Translations under genes and position numbers: made by a program
From: Pseudomonas sp. KK4
Lineage (GTDB): Bacteria; Pseudomonadota; Gammaproteobacteria; Pseudomonadales; Pseudomonadaceae
NCBI RefSeq assembly: GCF_001984065.1
Contig: NZ_LYVP01000009.1
Location: 38,930-102,929 of the forward strand
DNA: 64,000 nucleotides
Reading direction: 5' to 3'
Notes under the pieces: model-generated
What the model saw: only the letters and a program-made list of their open reading frames with translations
Databases searched by the model: none
Told to the model about the DNA's origin: nothing
In this document: one piece after another, positions 1-16,389 of the stretch
Layout of the letters: each line of letters starts with the position of its first letter
Numbering within the stretch: position 1 is the stretch's first letter

Positions 1-193
1 TTTCGCCGAATTCAGCGATCAACTTGTTATCGCTGCTGTAGACGCGAAGCGGAATCTGCAACTGAATGCTTCTCAGCGCCTCCACGGATGGCAATCCGGG
101 GCTAAGGTAAAGAAACGCCCCGCTCAGACCCAGAAGCAGTCCGCAGAAAACCGCGACGATGGACCAACCGAAAAATTTCAGCAGACGAATCAA
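1..193 (-). CDS. ponA: Penicillin-binding protein 1A, N-terminal fragment
   Basis: Only the first 64 codons are in the window. The reading has a short basic N-terminus (MIRLLKFF), one hydrophobic membrane anchor, then SPGLPSVEALRSIQLQIPLR, which I recognise as the start of class A PBP1A (bifunctional glycosyltransferase/transpeptidase of peptidoglycan synthesis). The start is placed at a TTG (193-191) because no in-frame ATG lies nearby; the ATG at 231 is out of frame. It is divergent from pilM, the usual Pseudomonas arrangement, so the 194-406 gap must hold promoters for both directions. Catalytic domains lie outside the window. Confidence 0.85.
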   Translation of the reverse strand, partial: MIRLLKFFGWSIVAVFCGLLLGLSGAFLYLSPGLPSVEALRSIQLQIPLRVYSSDNKLIAEFGE

Positions 194-1467
<1,274 letters not shown>

Positions 1468-1468
<1 letters not shown>

Positions 1469-2034
1469 TGGCGCGGATCAATCTTCTACCCTGGCGCGAA
1501 GAGCTGCGCGAAGAGCGTCGCAAGCGCTTCCTGCTGATTCTGGCGGGCGTGTTGGTGGGCTCGGCAGGTGCCGTGCTGGTCGCCAACCAGGTGATCAACA
1601 GCGCCATAGACCGGCAGATTGCCCGCAACGATTACATCGGCAAACAGATCGTGGTGGTCGACGAGCGAATCAAACAGATCAGCGATCTCAAGGCTCGCCG
1701 CCAGCAGTTGGTCGAGCGCATGCGAATCATCCAGGACCTGCAAGGCAACCGCCCCATCAGTGGGCGAATTTTTGACCAGTTGGCGCGCACATTGCCCGAC
1801 GGGGTGTATTTCACGGAAGTGAAAATGGCCGGTAAAACCTTGTCGATTGCCGGTGCGGCAGAATCGAACAATCGGGTTTCCGACCTGATGCGCAATCTGG
1901 AAGCATCCGACTGGTTCGATGCGCCCAGCCTGACGGAGGTCAAGGCGACCACCGCCGGTCAATTGGATCAGGCCAACGTGTTCCAGCTGACCGTTCGTCA
2001 GACCCAGCCCGCAGCCGTGGAGGACGGGAAATGA
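1468..2034 (+). CDS. pilN: Type IV pilus assembly protein PilN
   Basis: Bitopic inner-membrane protein (188 aa). It opens with MARINLLPWREELREERR, the conserved INLLPWR segment that docks onto PilM. One transmembrane helix follows at about residues 22-44, then a coiled coil and a small periplasmic ferredoxin-like domain that pairs with PilO. Its start overlaps the pilM stop (TGATG) and its stop overlaps pilO (ATGA), so the chain is translationally coupled. The order is the classic one and function is well established for the family. Confidence 0.95.
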
Positions 2035-2654
2035 GTCTGTCCGCATGGCTGGAGGGGTTGCGCAAGATCGATATCAACGACCTGGACACCAATAACATCG
2101 GCTCCTGGCCGCCGGCGATCAAGGTGGTGGTGGGTGCTCTGGTCATGGTCCTGGTAATGGCCCTGGGCTACAGCTTTTCCACCAGCGAGCTCGAAAATCA
2201 GCTGCATCTGAAGCGTGAAGAAGAGTCGACACTCAAAGAGCAATTTGCCAGCAAGGCGCACATGGCGGCGAATCTGGAGCTCTACACCCAGCAGATGAAA
2301 GAGATGGAGAACTCTTTTGGCGTGCTGCTGCGGCAACTGCCCAGCGATACCGAAGTCCCCGGCCTACTGGAAGACATTACCCGTACCGGCCTGGGCAGCG
2401 GTCTGGAATTCGAGGAGATCAAGCTGCTGCCCGAGGTGACCCAGCCGTTCTACATCGAATTGCCGATCCAGATCACCGTCACCGGCGCCTATCACGACCT
2501 GGCCACTTTCGTCAGCGGTGTGGCGGGGCTGCCGCGCATTGTCACCCTGCATGATTTCGACCTGGCGCCAGTCAGTCCGGAGGGTGGGCCCAAATTGCGC
2601 ATGAGCATCCTGGCCAAGACCTATCGCTACAACGACAAGGGGCCGCAGCCATGA
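2031..2654 (+). CDS. pilO: Type IV pilus assembly protein PilO
   Basis: Inner-membrane partner of PilN (207 aa). It has a cytoplasmic N-terminal stretch of about 25 residues, one transmembrane helix (VVVGALVMVLVMALGYSF), a periplasmic coiled coil rich in Glu/Gln/Lys, and a C-terminal ferredoxin-like domain containing the ITVTGAYHDLATFVSGVAGL block typical of PilO. PilN-PilO heterodimers recruit PilP and connect the cytoplasmic motor to the secretin. Both ends overlap neighbouring genes by four bases. Confidence 0.95.
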   Translation: MSLSAWLEGLRKIDINDLDTNNIGSWPPAIKVVVGALVMVLVMALGYSFSTSELENQLHLKREEESTLKEQFASKAHMAANLELYTQQMKEMENSFGVLLRQLPSDTEVPGLLEDITRTGLGSGLEFEEIKLLPEVTQPFYIELPIQITVTGAYHDLATFVSGVAGLPRIVTLHDFDLAPVSPEGGPKLRMSILAKTYRYNDKGPQP

Positions 2655-3178
2655 GCCCGATCAGCAGGGTTTGCCTGGCCTTGGTGCTGGCCGTCCTGGC
2701 CGGCTGCGGCGGCGATAGCGACTTCAGCGACCTGGACGCCTACATGAACGAAATGCGCCTGCGGGCGCCGGGCAAGATTGAACCAACGCCCACATTCCGG
2801 TCTTACCCGACATTCACCTACAACGCGGCCAACCTGCGCAGCCCCTTTTCGCGGCAGGTCCGGGTCGATCTGGCCGGCCAGAAGCACGGCTCGCGCAACG
2901 TCAAGCCGGACCCGAATCGGGTCAAGCAATACCTCGAGGGTTTCAACATCGAGCAGTTTGAAATGGTCGGCACGATCTCCAATGCATCGGGCTCCTTCGC
3001 GTTGTTGCGCGGTGCGGGCGGGGTGCATCGGCTGAAAGTTGGCGATTACCTGGGGCGCAACGATGGACGGATCGTCGCCATCAACGCTTCACAAGTCGAT
3101 GTGGTCGAAATCGTCCCGGACGGCCAGGGCGCCTGGCTGGAGCGGCCGCGGACCATCCCTTTGAAAGAACACTCATAG
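2651..3178 (+). CDS. pilP: Type IV pilus lipoprotein PilP
   Basis: Inner-membrane lipoprotein (175 aa) bridging PilNO to the secretin PilQ. A lipoprotein signal peptide ends in LAVLAGC, so Cys19 is the predicted lipidated residue. A disordered linker follows (residues 40-70), then the beta-sandwich domain with QFEMVGTI and VGDYLGRNDGRI, both characteristic of PilP. It overlaps pilO by ATGA and is followed after 13 bases by pilQ. Confidence 0.94.
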   Translation: MSPISRVCLALVLAVLAGCGGDSDFSDLDAYMNEMRLRAPGKIEPTPTFRSYPTFTYNAANLRSPFSRQVRVDLAGQKHGSRNVKPDPNRVKQYLEGFNIEQFEMVGTISNASGSFALLRGAGGVHRLKVGDYLGRNDGRIVAINASQVDVVEIVPDGQGAWLERPRTIPLKEHS

Positions 3179-3191
3179 TGGAACTCGAACA

Positions 3192-5267
3192 ATGAACAGG
3201 ATTTTCTCCACCCTCGGGATGTCGCTATGGATAGCGCTGCTGTCGCCGATGGTATACGCGGCCAACCTCAAGGCGCTGGACGTCGCTGCGCTGCCCGGGG
3301 ACCGCGTCGAGTTGAAGCTGGCGTTCGATGCACCGCCGCCGACGCCCCGTGGCTACACCACCGAGTCGCCCGCACGGATCGCGCTGGACTTGCCGGGGGT
3401 GACCAGCCAATTGAAGAGCAAGACCCGCGACCTCGGCAGCGGCAATGCCCGAAGCGCGACGGTGGTCGAAGCCAATGACCGCACGCGGGTGATCGTCAAT
3501 CTGACCCAGTTGACCCCCTACGACCTGCGTGTCGAAGGCAACAACCTGTTTGTGGTGATAGGGCAGGGAGCCAGGAGCACGGCATCCAGAGCGCCGGCTG
3601 CCGCGGTGGCTACCCCGGCTCCGGCCCGTGCCCCCGTAGCAAGCTCGAAAACCATCCGGGCCGTGGATTTTCAGCGCGGAACCCAGGGCGAAGGCAATGT
3701 GGTGATCGACCTGTCGGATCCCTCCATCGCACCAGAGATCCAGGAGCGCGAAGGCAAGATCGTGCTCGGCTTTGCCAGGACCCGCCTGCCTGAACCGCTG
3801 CGGGTGCGCCTGGACGTCAAGGACTTCGCCACGCCGGTGCAGTTCGTCAATGCCAGTGCCACCGGTGACAGGGCCACCATCACCATCGAGCCCAGCGGTG
3901 CCTTCGATTACTCGACCTATCAGACCGACAACAAGCTGACCGTCAGCATCCGGCCGATGACCGTCGACGATCTGCAGAAACGCAATGCCAGCCGTCAGGC
4001 GTACACCGGTGAGAAGTTGTCGCTCAATTTCCAGGACATCGATGTGCGTTCGGTGCTGCAACTGATCGCCGACTTCACCAACCTCAATCTGGTGGCCAGC
4101 GATACGGTGCAGGGCGGTATCACTTTGCGCCTGCAGAACGTGCCCTGGGATCAGGCACTGGACCTGGTGTTGAAAACCAAGGGCCTGGATAAGCGCAAGA
4201 TTGGCAACGTGCTGCTGGTGGCCCCGGCCGATGAAATCGCCGCCCGGGAGCGTCAGGAGCTGGAGTCGCAAAAGCAGATCGAGGAACTGGCGCCGTTGCG
4301 CCGCGAGTTGCTGCAGGTCAACTATGCCAAGGCGGCGGACATCGCCAAGCTGTTCCAGTCCGTCACCAGTGCCGAGGCGAAAGTCGACGAACGGGGTTCT
4401 ATCACCGTCGATGAGCGGACCAACAACATCATTGCCTACCAGACCCAGGACCGGCTCGACGAATTGCGTCGCATCGTGGCGCAACTGGACATTCCGGTGC
4501 GTCAGGTGATGATCGAGGCGCGGATCGTCGAGGCCAACGTGGATTACGACAAGAGCCTGGGCGTGCGCTGGGGCGGTTCGATCCAGAACAAGGGCAACTG
4601 GAACACCTCCGGCGTCAGCAACGGGGCCAACGGTTCAACGACCATCGGTACACCGGGCAGTACCAGTACCAACTCGCCGTTCGTCGACATGGGCACCGCA
4701 GCCAACACCTCTGGCATCGGTATCGCGTTCATCACCGATAACGTCCTGCTCGACCTCGAACTCACGGCCATGGAGAAGACCGGCAACGGCGAAATCGTCT
4801 CCCAGCCGAAGGTGGTTACCTCCGACAAGGAAACCGCCAAGATCCTCAAGGGCACCGAGATTCCCTATCAGGAAGCCAGCTCCAGCGGTGCCACATCGGT
4901 GTCGTTCAAAGAGGCTTCGCTGTCCCTGGAAGTCACGCCGCAAATCACTCCGGACAACCGGATCATCATGGAGGTCAAGGTCACCAAGGATGAACCGGAC
5001 TACCTCAACAAAGTGCAGGATGTACCGCCGATCAAGAAAAACGAGGTCAACGCCAAGGTGCTGGTCAACGACGGCGAGACCATCGTGATCGGGGGCGTTT
5101 TCTCAAATACTCAAAGCAAGGTTGTAGATAAGGTGCCATTTCTTGGCGATGTGCCGTATCTTGGCCGCCTTTTCCGGCGTGACGTGGTTTCGGAGAAAAA
5201 ATCCGAGCTGTTGGTGTTTCTCACTCCGCGTATCATGAATAACCAGGCGATTGCTGTGAGTCGTTGA
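3192..5267 (+). CDS. pilQ: Type IV pilus secretin PilQ
   Basis: Outer-membrane secretin (691 aa) forming the gated pore for the pilus. It has a Sec signal peptide (cleavage near VYA-AN, about residue 24) and two N-terminal peptidoglycan-binding AMIN domains separated by a Pro/Ala linker (about 130-150). A secretin/TonB short N-terminal domain ([20 protein letters not shown]), a secretin N domain and the C-terminal secretin barrel follow. The barrel carries [16 protein letters not shown] and [10 protein letters not shown], the family hallmarks. It ends four bases before aroK, so pil and aro genes probably share transcripts. Confidence 0.96.
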   Translation: MNRIFSTLGMSLWIALLSPMVYAANLKALDVAALPGDRVELKLAFDAPPPTPRGYTTESPARIALDLPGVTSQLKSKTRDLGSGNARSATVVEANDRTRVIVNLTQLTPYDLRVEGNNLFVVIGQGARSTASRAPAAAVATPAPARAPVASSKTIRAVDFQRGTQGEGNVVIDLSDPSIAPEIQEREGKIVLGFARTRLPEPLRVRLDVKDFATPVQFVNASATGDRATITIEPSGAFDYSTYQTDNKLTVSIRPMTVDDLQKRNASRQAYTGEKLSLNFQDIDVRSVLQLIADFTNLNLVASDTVQGGITLRLQNVPWDQALDLVLKTKGLDKRKIGNVLLVAPADEIAARERQELESQKQIEELAPLRRELLQVNYAKAADIAKLFQSVTSAEAKVDERGSITVDERTNNIIAYQTQDRLDELRRIVAQLDIPVRQVMIEARIVEANVDYDKSLGVRWGGSIQNKGNWNTSGVSNGANGSTTIGTPGSTSTNSPFVDMGTAANTSGIGIAFITDNVLLDLELTAMEKTGNGEIVSQPKVVTSDKETAKILKGTEIPYQEASSSGATSVSFKEASLSLEVTPQITPDNRIIMEVKVTKDEPDYLNKVQDVPPIKKNEVNAKVLVNDGETIVIGGVFSNTQSKVVDKVPFLGDVPYLGRLFRRDVVSEKKSELLVFLTPRIMNNQAIAVSR

Positions 5268-5271
5268 TTCT

Positions 5272-5790
5272 GTGCGAAATTTGATTCTTGTAGGACCGAT
5301 GGGCGCTGGAAAAAGCACCATCGGCCGGTTGCTGGCCAAAGAGCTGCGCTTGCCGTTCAAAGATTCCGATAAGGAAATTGAATTGCGCACGGGCGCCAAT
5401 ATCCCATGGATCTTCGATAAAGAAGGTGAACCGGGCTTCCGTGATCGCGAGCAGGCAATGATCGCCGAGCTGTGCGATTACGACGGAGTGGTATTGGCGA
5501 CGGGCGGTGGCGCTGTCATGCGCGAAGCCAATCGTCGGGCACTTCATGCTGGCGGGCGGGTGGTCTATTTGCATGCTTCCGTCGAGCAGCAGGTCGGGCG
5601 CACCTCCCGCGACCGCAATCGACCCTTGCTGCGCACTGCCGATCCGGCCAAGACCCTGCGCGACCTGCTGGCAATCCGTGATCCGCTCTATCGGGAAATC
5701 GCCGATCTGGTGGTGGAAACCGATGAGCGGCCACCGCGCATGGTCGTGCTCGATATTCTCGAACGCTTGCAGCAGCTGCCTCCCCGTTAA
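5272..5790 (+). CDS. aroK: Shikimate kinase
   Basis: Phosphorylates shikimate to shikimate 3-phosphate in aromatic amino acid synthesis. The Walker A motif GPMGAGKS lies at residues 8-15. The shikimate-binding region contains DSDKEIE and GFRDRE, and ATGGGA is the substrate-binding GGG loop. An RDRNRPLL lid segment carries the conserved arginines. The start is a GTG four bases after the pilQ stop. The 172-aa length is normal. Confidence 0.96.
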   Translation: MRNLILVGPMGAGKSTIGRLLAKELRLPFKDSDKEIELRTGANIPWIFDKEGEPGFRDREQAMIAELCDYDGVVLATGGGAVMREANRRALHAGGRVVYLHASVEQQVGRTSRDRNRPLLRTADPAKTLRDLLAIRDPLYREIADLVVETDERPPRMVVLDILERLQQLPPR

Positions 5791-5941
5791 TGCGCAGCGC
5801 GAAATGCGCTATCCTCGGCGTCCTGCCACAACCGCTCAGGATTGTGGCGGATGGCTCTGGTGCGGCGTCACACCAGCAGATGCCACGGACTTTCGATAAC
5901 TCAAGGCAGGACGCCTGATTCCATCTTCACTGTGGGGACAC
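5791..5941 (+). other. aroK-aroB spacer with short hairpin
   Basis: A 151-base spacer. It contains a 7-base perfect inverted repeat, GCCACAA (5825-5831) and TTGTGGC (5842-5848), with a 10-base loop and no T-run, so it is not an obvious intrinsic terminator. It could be a weak attenuator or mRNA-processing site, but nothing proves function. Confidence 0.3.
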
Positions 5942-7042
5942 ATGCAGACACTCAAGGTCGATCTAGGCGAGCGCAGCTACCCGATTCATATTGGCGAAGG
6001 TTTGTTGGATCGGCCCGAGTTGCTGGCCCCGCACATTCGCGGACGGCAAGTAGCGATCATCTCCAACGAAACCGTTGCGCCGCTCTATCTTGAACGTCTG
6101 ACCCGCAGCCTCGCGCAGTTCTCGGTGATTTCCGTGGTGCTGCCCGATGGTGAAGCGTTCAAGACCTGGGAAACCCTGCAGCTGATTTTCGATGGCCTGC
6201 TGACCGCACGGCACGACCGGCGCACCACGGTGATAGCCCTCGGTGGCGGTGTGATCGGCGACATGGCTGGCTTTGCGGCTGCGTGCTACCAGCGCGGCGT
6301 GGATTTCATTCAGGTCCCCACAACCTTGCTGTCGCAAGTCGATTCCTCGGTTGGCGGCAAGACCGGCATCAACCACCCGCTGGGCAAAAACATGGTCGGT
6401 GCGTTCTATCAGCCGAATGTGGTGCTGATCGATACCGCCTCGCTCAATACCCTGCCGGCCCGCGAGCTGTCAGCCGGTCTGGCCGAAGTCATCAAATACG
6501 GCCTGATTTGCGACGAACCGTTCCTGACCTGGCTCGAAGACAACGTCGATCGCCTGCGCAATCTGGATCAGCAGGCCCTGACCTATGCCATCGAGCGCTC
6601 CTGCGCGGCCAAGGCAGCGGTGGTCGGTGCCGATGAAAAAGAGACCGGCGTGCGCGCCACGCTGAACCTGGGACACACCTTTGGGCACGCCATCGAGACC
6701 CATATGGGTTACGGTGTGTGGCTGCATGGTGAAGCGGTCGCTGCTGGCACCGTGATGGCTCTGGAGATGTCCGCGCGTCTTGGCTGGATCAGCGAGCAGG
6801 ACCGTGATCGCGGCATTCGCCTGTTCCAGCGCGCCGGTTTGCCGGTCATCCCGCCGCAAGAGATGACCGAGGCCGATTTCCTCGAACACATGGCAATAGA
6901 TAAAAAAGTGATCGACGGTCGCTTGCGCCTGGTGCTGCTGCGCCGCATGGGCGACGCGGTGGTGACCGACGATTATCCGAAAGAGGTTCTACAGGCCACG
7001 CTGGGAGCGGATTACCGCGCTCTGGCTCAGCTTAAAGGTTAA
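5942..7042 (+). CDS. aroB: 3-dehydroquinate synthase
   Basis: NAD- and metal-dependent cyclisation of DAHP to 3-dehydroquinate, second step of the shikimate pathway. [15 protein letters not shown] is the NAD-binding glycine loop, and [19 protein letters not shown] is the signature stretch with catalytic Lys and Asn. Metal ligands sit in GLAEVIKYG and in the [10 protein letters not shown] and WLHGEAVA histidine segments. Length (366 aa) is normal. It forms the usual aroK-aroB-damX-like string with the next gene 10 bases downstream. Confidence 0.97.
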   Translation: MQTLKVDLGERSYPIHIGEGLLDRPELLAPHIRGRQVAIISNETVAPLYLERLTRSLAQFSVISVVLPDGEAFKTWETLQLIFDGLLTARHDRRTTVIALGGGVIGDMAGFAAACYQRGVDFIQVPTTLLSQVDSSVGGKTGINHPLGKNMVGAFYQPNVVLIDTASLNTLPARELSAGLAEVIKYGLICDEPFLTWLEDNVDRLRNLDQQALTYAIERSCAAKAAVVGADEKETGVRATLNLGHTFGHAIETHMGYGVWLHGEAVAAGTVMALEMSARLGWISEQDRDRGIRLFQRAGLPVIPPQEMTEADFLEHMAIDKKVIDGRLRLVLLRRMGDAVVTDDYPKEVLQATLGADYRALAQLKG

Positions 7043-7052
7043 TAAGAAAGCG

Positions 7053-8648
7053 ATGACTAGTTTGCATGCCGACGAGGCTTTCCTCGGCCATTACCAGTTG
7101 AACCATGACCCCTTTGCGCCACGGGTCCCTGGCTTCAAGTTTTTCCCGGCCCAGCGCAAACCGGTGCTCGGGCAGTTGCATCACCTGGCGCGCTACAGTC
7201 AGTTGCTGCTGGTGGTCACGGGCCCTCAGGGCAGTGGCAAGACGCTGCTGCGTCAGGCGCTGGTGGCCAGCACCAACAAACAGTCGGTGCAGAGTGTGGT
7301 GGTGTCCGCCCGTGGCGCCGGCGACGCCGCAGGCGTGCTGCGCCAGGTCGCCCAGGCCCTGGATATTGCCCAGGCCGAGATTGGCGCCATCCTGGATCAG
7401 GTGGTGCAATTGGCGCTGACCGGCCAGGAAGTCTATCTGCTGGTGGATGACGCCGAGCAACTCGACGAATCGGCTCTGGAAGCCTTGATGGCGTTGGGTG
7501 CCGGTGCGCCGGAAGGGCGTCCCCATGTGTTCCTGTTCGGTGAGTCGTCACTGATCGCTCAGCTCGAAGCCTTGCAGCTTGAGGAGGAGCGTTTTCACGT
7601 CATCGAACTGCAGCCTTACACCGAAGAAGAGACCCGCGAATATCTGGACCAGCGGCTTGAAGGCGCGGGCCGGGGTATCGAACTTTTCACCGCGGATCAG
7701 ATCTCTGATATTCACGAAAGCTCCGAGGGTTGGCCTGGCAACATCAACCAGGTCGCCCGCGATGCGATGATCGAAGCCATGATTGCCAGCCGCTTAGCGG
7801 TCAAGCGTCCAAGTATGGGGTTCAATATGCCGAAGAAACACGTATTGGCGATTTCCGCCGTCGTCGTGGTCGCGGTAGCCGCCGCCTGGTTGATGCCAGG
7901 TCGCAGCAAGGCACCGACCACGGGTGCACCGGCCAATGAACAGGCGCAACTGCCGCTTGGCCAGGGTCAGCCGCAAGCGGGCGGTGCGCCGGCCGTCGAA
8001 TTCGCCGGCAACACGCAGCCGATGCCATTGCCGTTGGTCGGTAATTCGCAGCCGGTCATGCGTGGCCCATTGGCCGAAGCGGCGGGCGGCATCACCGAGG
8101 GCGACGATGGCGTGCCGGTTGAGGGCTCCAGCCAGACGCCGCCGACCGTAACCACGACCGCGCCGCCTGTGGGCGTCCCGGCCGGTCCTGCCCCGACTCC
8201 AGCGGCCAAGCCGACACCGGCGCCGACCCAGGTCGCCACCGCCAAGCCTGCACCAGCCCCTGCGCCTGTGGCCAAACCGGCTCCAGCCCCGGCCAAACCC
8301 GCGGTTGTCGCCACTGCCAAGCCTGCCGAGAAGCCGGCCGCCGCACCCGCCAAAGCCGCTGGCGGTACCTGGTACGCCGGTCAACCGACCAGCAACTACG
8401 TTGTACAGATCCTCGGCACCAGTTCCGAGGCCACCGCCCAGAACTTCGTCAAGGAACAGGGCGGCGAGTACCGTTATTTCAAGAAAGTGCTCAACGGCAA
8501 GCCGCTTTACGTCATCACCTACGGCAACTTCGCCAACCGCGATGCAGCCGTCACCGCCATCAAGGCCTTGCCAGCGAAGGTTCAGGCTGGTAAACCTTGG
8601 CCTCGCACTGTCGCCAGCGTCCAACAGGAACTGGCAACAACTCGCTGA
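7053..8648 (+). CDS. DamX-like AAA ATPase / SPOR-domain protein
   Basis: Predicted inner-membrane cell-division protein (531 aa). The N-terminal ATPase domain has Walker A GPQGSGKT at residues 57-64 and a Walker B-like VYLLVDDAEQ. A single transmembrane helix follows (about 265-283), then a long low-complexity Pro/Ala/Lys linker (about 290-445). The C-terminal SPOR domain (NYVVQILGTSSE to the end) should bind denuded septal glycans. Its place after aroB matches damX of enterobacteria, which also has an ATPase-like N-terminus and SPOR C-terminus. The role at the septum is inferred from family and context. Confidence 0.85.
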   Translation: MTSLHADEAFLGHYQLNHDPFAPRVPGFKFFPAQRKPVLGQLHHLARYSQLLLVVTGPQGSGKTLLRQALVASTNKQSVQSVVVSARGAGDAAGVLRQVAQALDIAQAEIGAILDQVVQLALTGQEVYLLVDDAEQLDESALEALMALGAGAPEGRPHVFLFGESSLIAQLEALQLEEERFHVIELQPYTEEETREYLDQRLEGAGRGIELFTADQISDIHESSEGWPGNINQVARDAMIEAMIASRLAVKRPSMGFNMPKKHVLAISAVVVVAVAAAWLMPGRSKAPTTGAPANEQAQLPLGQGQPQAGGAPAVEFAGNTQPMPLPLVGNSQPVMRGPLAEAAGGITEGDDGVPVEGSSQTPPTVTTTAPPVGVPAGPAPTPAAKPTPAPTQVATAKPAPAPAPVAKPAPAPAKPAVVATAKPAEKPAAAPAKAAGGTWYAGQPTSNYVVQILGTSSEATAQNFVKEQGGEYRYFKKVLNGKPLYVITYGNFANRDAAVTAIKALPAKVQAGKPWPRTVASVQQELATTR

Positions 8649-8654
8649 AGATTC

Positions 8655-8675
8655 GGCGGCCTTACCCAGGCCGCC
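8655..8675 (+). terminator. Possible terminator hairpin after the damX-like gene
   Basis: GGCGGCC (8655-8661) and GGCCGCC (8669-8675) form a 7-bp perfect GC stem with a 7-base loop, seven bases after the stop codon. No T-run follows, so it may be a weak or Rho-assisted terminator. Confidence 0.45.
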
Positions 8676-8819
8676 TCTCCCGGCACCTCAAAATTTCTGC
8701 AAGCGCATGCCGCCTCTTCAGGCCGCGTGCCTTGTGGTGTCTGCGTCACAGTAGTCTTTGAGTCGTTGCGGTCAAAATTAAAAAAGTTTTGACTAGCACA
8801 GCAGATCGCTTTAAACCTT

Positions 8820-8889
8820 TCACAAATGCGACATAGATTTGCGACATTTCGTCGTCAAATTTGTGAGGCCAAGTGTCGGTGTGTACAAT
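8820..8889 (+). promoter_or_regulatory. gltB promoter with upstream repeats
   Basis: A sigma-70-like pair, TTGTGA (8861-8866) and TACAAT (8884-8889), has exactly 17 bases between. Immediately upstream are two direct copies of TGCGACAT (8827-8834, 8840-8847) 13 bases apart, and an 8-base inverted repeat TCACAAAT / ATTTGTGA (8820-8827, 8859-8866) whose right arm covers the -35 box. These are candidate operator sites for a regulator of glutamate synthase; the regulator is unknown. The rest of the 344-base gap before gltB shows no gene. Confidence 0.55.
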
Positions 8890-8998
8890 GACCTCCCTTT
8901 TGCCCCCGCAAAGCTGGCGTACGTTCGGCGCGGATGGTAAGTGGTTGAATTGAAAAGAAATTTGCCTCGTTAAGGGGCAGCCTGGTGAGAAAGTGTCT

Positions 8999-13447
<4,449 letters not shown>

Positions 13448-13470
13448 TATGCGCCTGAAGAGTTTGATGA

Positions 13471-14898
<1,428 letters not shown>

Positions 14899-14931
14899 GC
14901 ACCCGATCCAGACTTGAAATGCAGTGAAAAT

Positions 14932-15018
14932 GTGGGAGCGGGCTTGCTCGCGAAAGCGCTGTGTCAGGCAACTGTAATGTCGACTGACACGACGCCTTCG
15001 CGAGCAAGCCCGCTCCCA
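14932..15018. repeat. REP palindrome pair A
   Basis: Two inverted copies of the 21-base unit starting GTGGGAGCG and ending CTCGCG (14932-14952 forward, 14998-15018 reverse) separated by 45 bases. This is the inward-facing pair typical of fluorescent Pseudomonas extragenic repeats. Confidence 0.9.
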
Positions 15019-15077
15019 CAGTTGCTTTGTGGTGTTGCGAATGATGGGTTTCCCCGCGACAAATTGACCCGATAGAC

Positions 15078-15105
15078 AAAAGGCGCGGCTCTTGCCGTGC
15101 CTTTT
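15078..15105 (+). terminator. Probable terminator of gltBD
   Basis: AAAAGGC (15078-15084) pairs with GCCTTTT (15099-15105). Inside it GGC and GCC pair around a short loop, giving a mostly paired stem ending in four T. It lies 180 bases after gltD and 47 before hemE, so it could end gltBD transcripts or act in the hemE leader. Confidence 0.5.
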
Positions 15106-15152
15106 GCGTCGCGCTCTGAGAAAATGCCCGCACTTTTTTTCCGGATGCCGAC

Positions 15153-16220
15153 ATGACTGCCCTGAAGAACGACCGTTTCCTGCGCGCCCTGCTCAAGCAA
15201 CCTGTGGACGTCACCCCTGTGTGGATGATGCGTCAGGCCGGCCGCTACCTGCCTGAATACCGCGCCAGCCGTGCCAAGGCCGGCGATTTCATGAGCCTGT
15301 GCATGAACCCGTCGTTCGCCTGCGAAGTCACCCTGCAGCCGCTGGACCGCTATCCGCAACTGGACGCGGCGATCCTGTTCTCCGACATCCTGACCATCCC
15401 CGACGCCATGGGCCAGGGCCTGTACTTCGAGACCGGCGAAGGCCCGCGCTTCAAGAAAGTCGTCAGCACCCTGGCCGACATCGAAGCACTGCCGATCCCC
15501 GATCCGCAGAAAGACCTGGGCTACGTGATGGACGCCGTCAGCACCATCCGCCGCGAACTGAACGGCCGTGTACCGCTGATCGGCTTCTCCGGCAGCCCAT
15601 GGACCCTGGCCACCTATATGGTTGAAGGCGGCTCGTCGAAAGACTTCCGCAAGACCAAGGCCATGCTCTACGACAACCCGCAAGCCATGCACCTGCTGCT
15701 GGATAAGCTCGCGCAGTCGGTCACCAGCTACCTCAACGGCCAGATCATGGCCGGCGCACAGGCAGTGCAGATCTTCGATACCTGGGGCGGCAACCTGTCG
15801 GCGGCGGCGTACCAGGAGTTCTCCCTGGCCTACATGAAGAAGATCGTCAGCGGCCTGATCCGCGAGCACGAAGGACGCAAGGTGCCGGTGATCCTGTTCA
15901 CCAAGAACGGCGGCCTGTGGCTGGAAAGCATTGCCGACGCTGGCGCCGATGCCCTGGGCCTGGACTGGACCTGCGACATCGGCAACGCCCGCGCCCGTGT
16001 CGGCGATAAAGTCGCCCTGCAGGGCAACATGGACCCGACCGTGCTCTACGCCAAGCCGGAAGCGATTCGCACCGAAGTCGGCCGCATCCTGGCCAGCTAT
16101 GGCAAGGGCAGTGGCCACGTGTTCAACCTCGGCCACGGCATCACGCCTGAAGTTGACCCAGAACACGCCGGCGCCTTCCTGCGCGCGGTGCATGAGTTGT
16201 CGGCGCAGTATCACGAGTGA
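15153..16220 (+). CDS. hemE: Uroporphyrinogen decarboxylase
   Basis: Cytosolic cofactor-free enzyme decarboxylating the four acetate side chains of uroporphyrinogen III to give coproporphyrinogen III in heme synthesis. The N-terminal signature [16 protein letters not shown] carries the substrate-binding arginines, and [14 protein letters not shown] carries the catalytic aspartate. The C-terminal region has [12 protein letters not shown]. Length 355 aa is standard. It ends in a strong intrinsic terminator. Confidence 0.97.
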   Translation: MTALKNDRFLRALLKQPVDVTPVWMMRQAGRYLPEYRASRAKAGDFMSLCMNPSFACEVTLQPLDRYPQLDAAILFSDILTIPDAMGQGLYFETGEGPRFKKVVSTLADIEALPIPDPQKDLGYVMDAVSTIRRELNGRVPLIGFSGSPWTLATYMVEGGSSKDFRKTKAMLYDNPQAMHLLLDKLAQSVTSYLNGQIMAGAQAVQIFDTWGGNLSAAAYQEFSLAYMKKIVSGLIREHEGRKVPVILFTKNGGLWLESIADAGADALGLDWTCDIGNARARVGDKVALQGNMDPTVLYAKPEAIRTEVGRILASYGKGSGHVFNLGHGITPEVDPEHAGAFLRAVHELSAQYHE

Positions 16221-16231
16221 TCACCGCCCAA

Positions 16232-16265
16232 TAAAAAACGCCCGGCCTATGCCGGGCGTTTTTGT
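16232..16265 (+). terminator. Intrinsic terminator of hemE
   Basis: AAAAACGCCCGGC and its complement GCCGGGCGTTTTT flank a CTAT loop, giving a long GC stem with an A-run before and a T-run after. It starts about a dozen bases after the hemE stop. Confidence 0.92.
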
Positions 16266-16279
16266 ATGTCGGAGAATCC

Positions 16280-16378
16280 GTAGGAGCGAGCTTGCTCGCG
16301 AAAAACCCGAGAGCGCCGAGGCGTATCAGGTGCCCAGCGTCATCGTTAACGACCATCGCGAGCATGCTCGCTCCTACA
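16280..16378. repeat. REP palindrome pair B (GTAGGAGCG subtype)
   Basis: Inverted copies at 16280-16300 and 16358-16378. The outer arm reads GTAGGAGCG instead of GTGGGAGCG, a sequence subtype also seen at 63132-63229. It lies between convergent hemE and the MFS gene. Confidence 0.88.
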
Positions 16379-16389
16379 GGGGGGAGCGG

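Noticed and set aside
14932..15018. CRISPR array or tRNA-like structure
   Set aside because: Only two inverted units with a unique spacer, not direct repeats; it is the Pseudomonas REP type. No cas genes are present.
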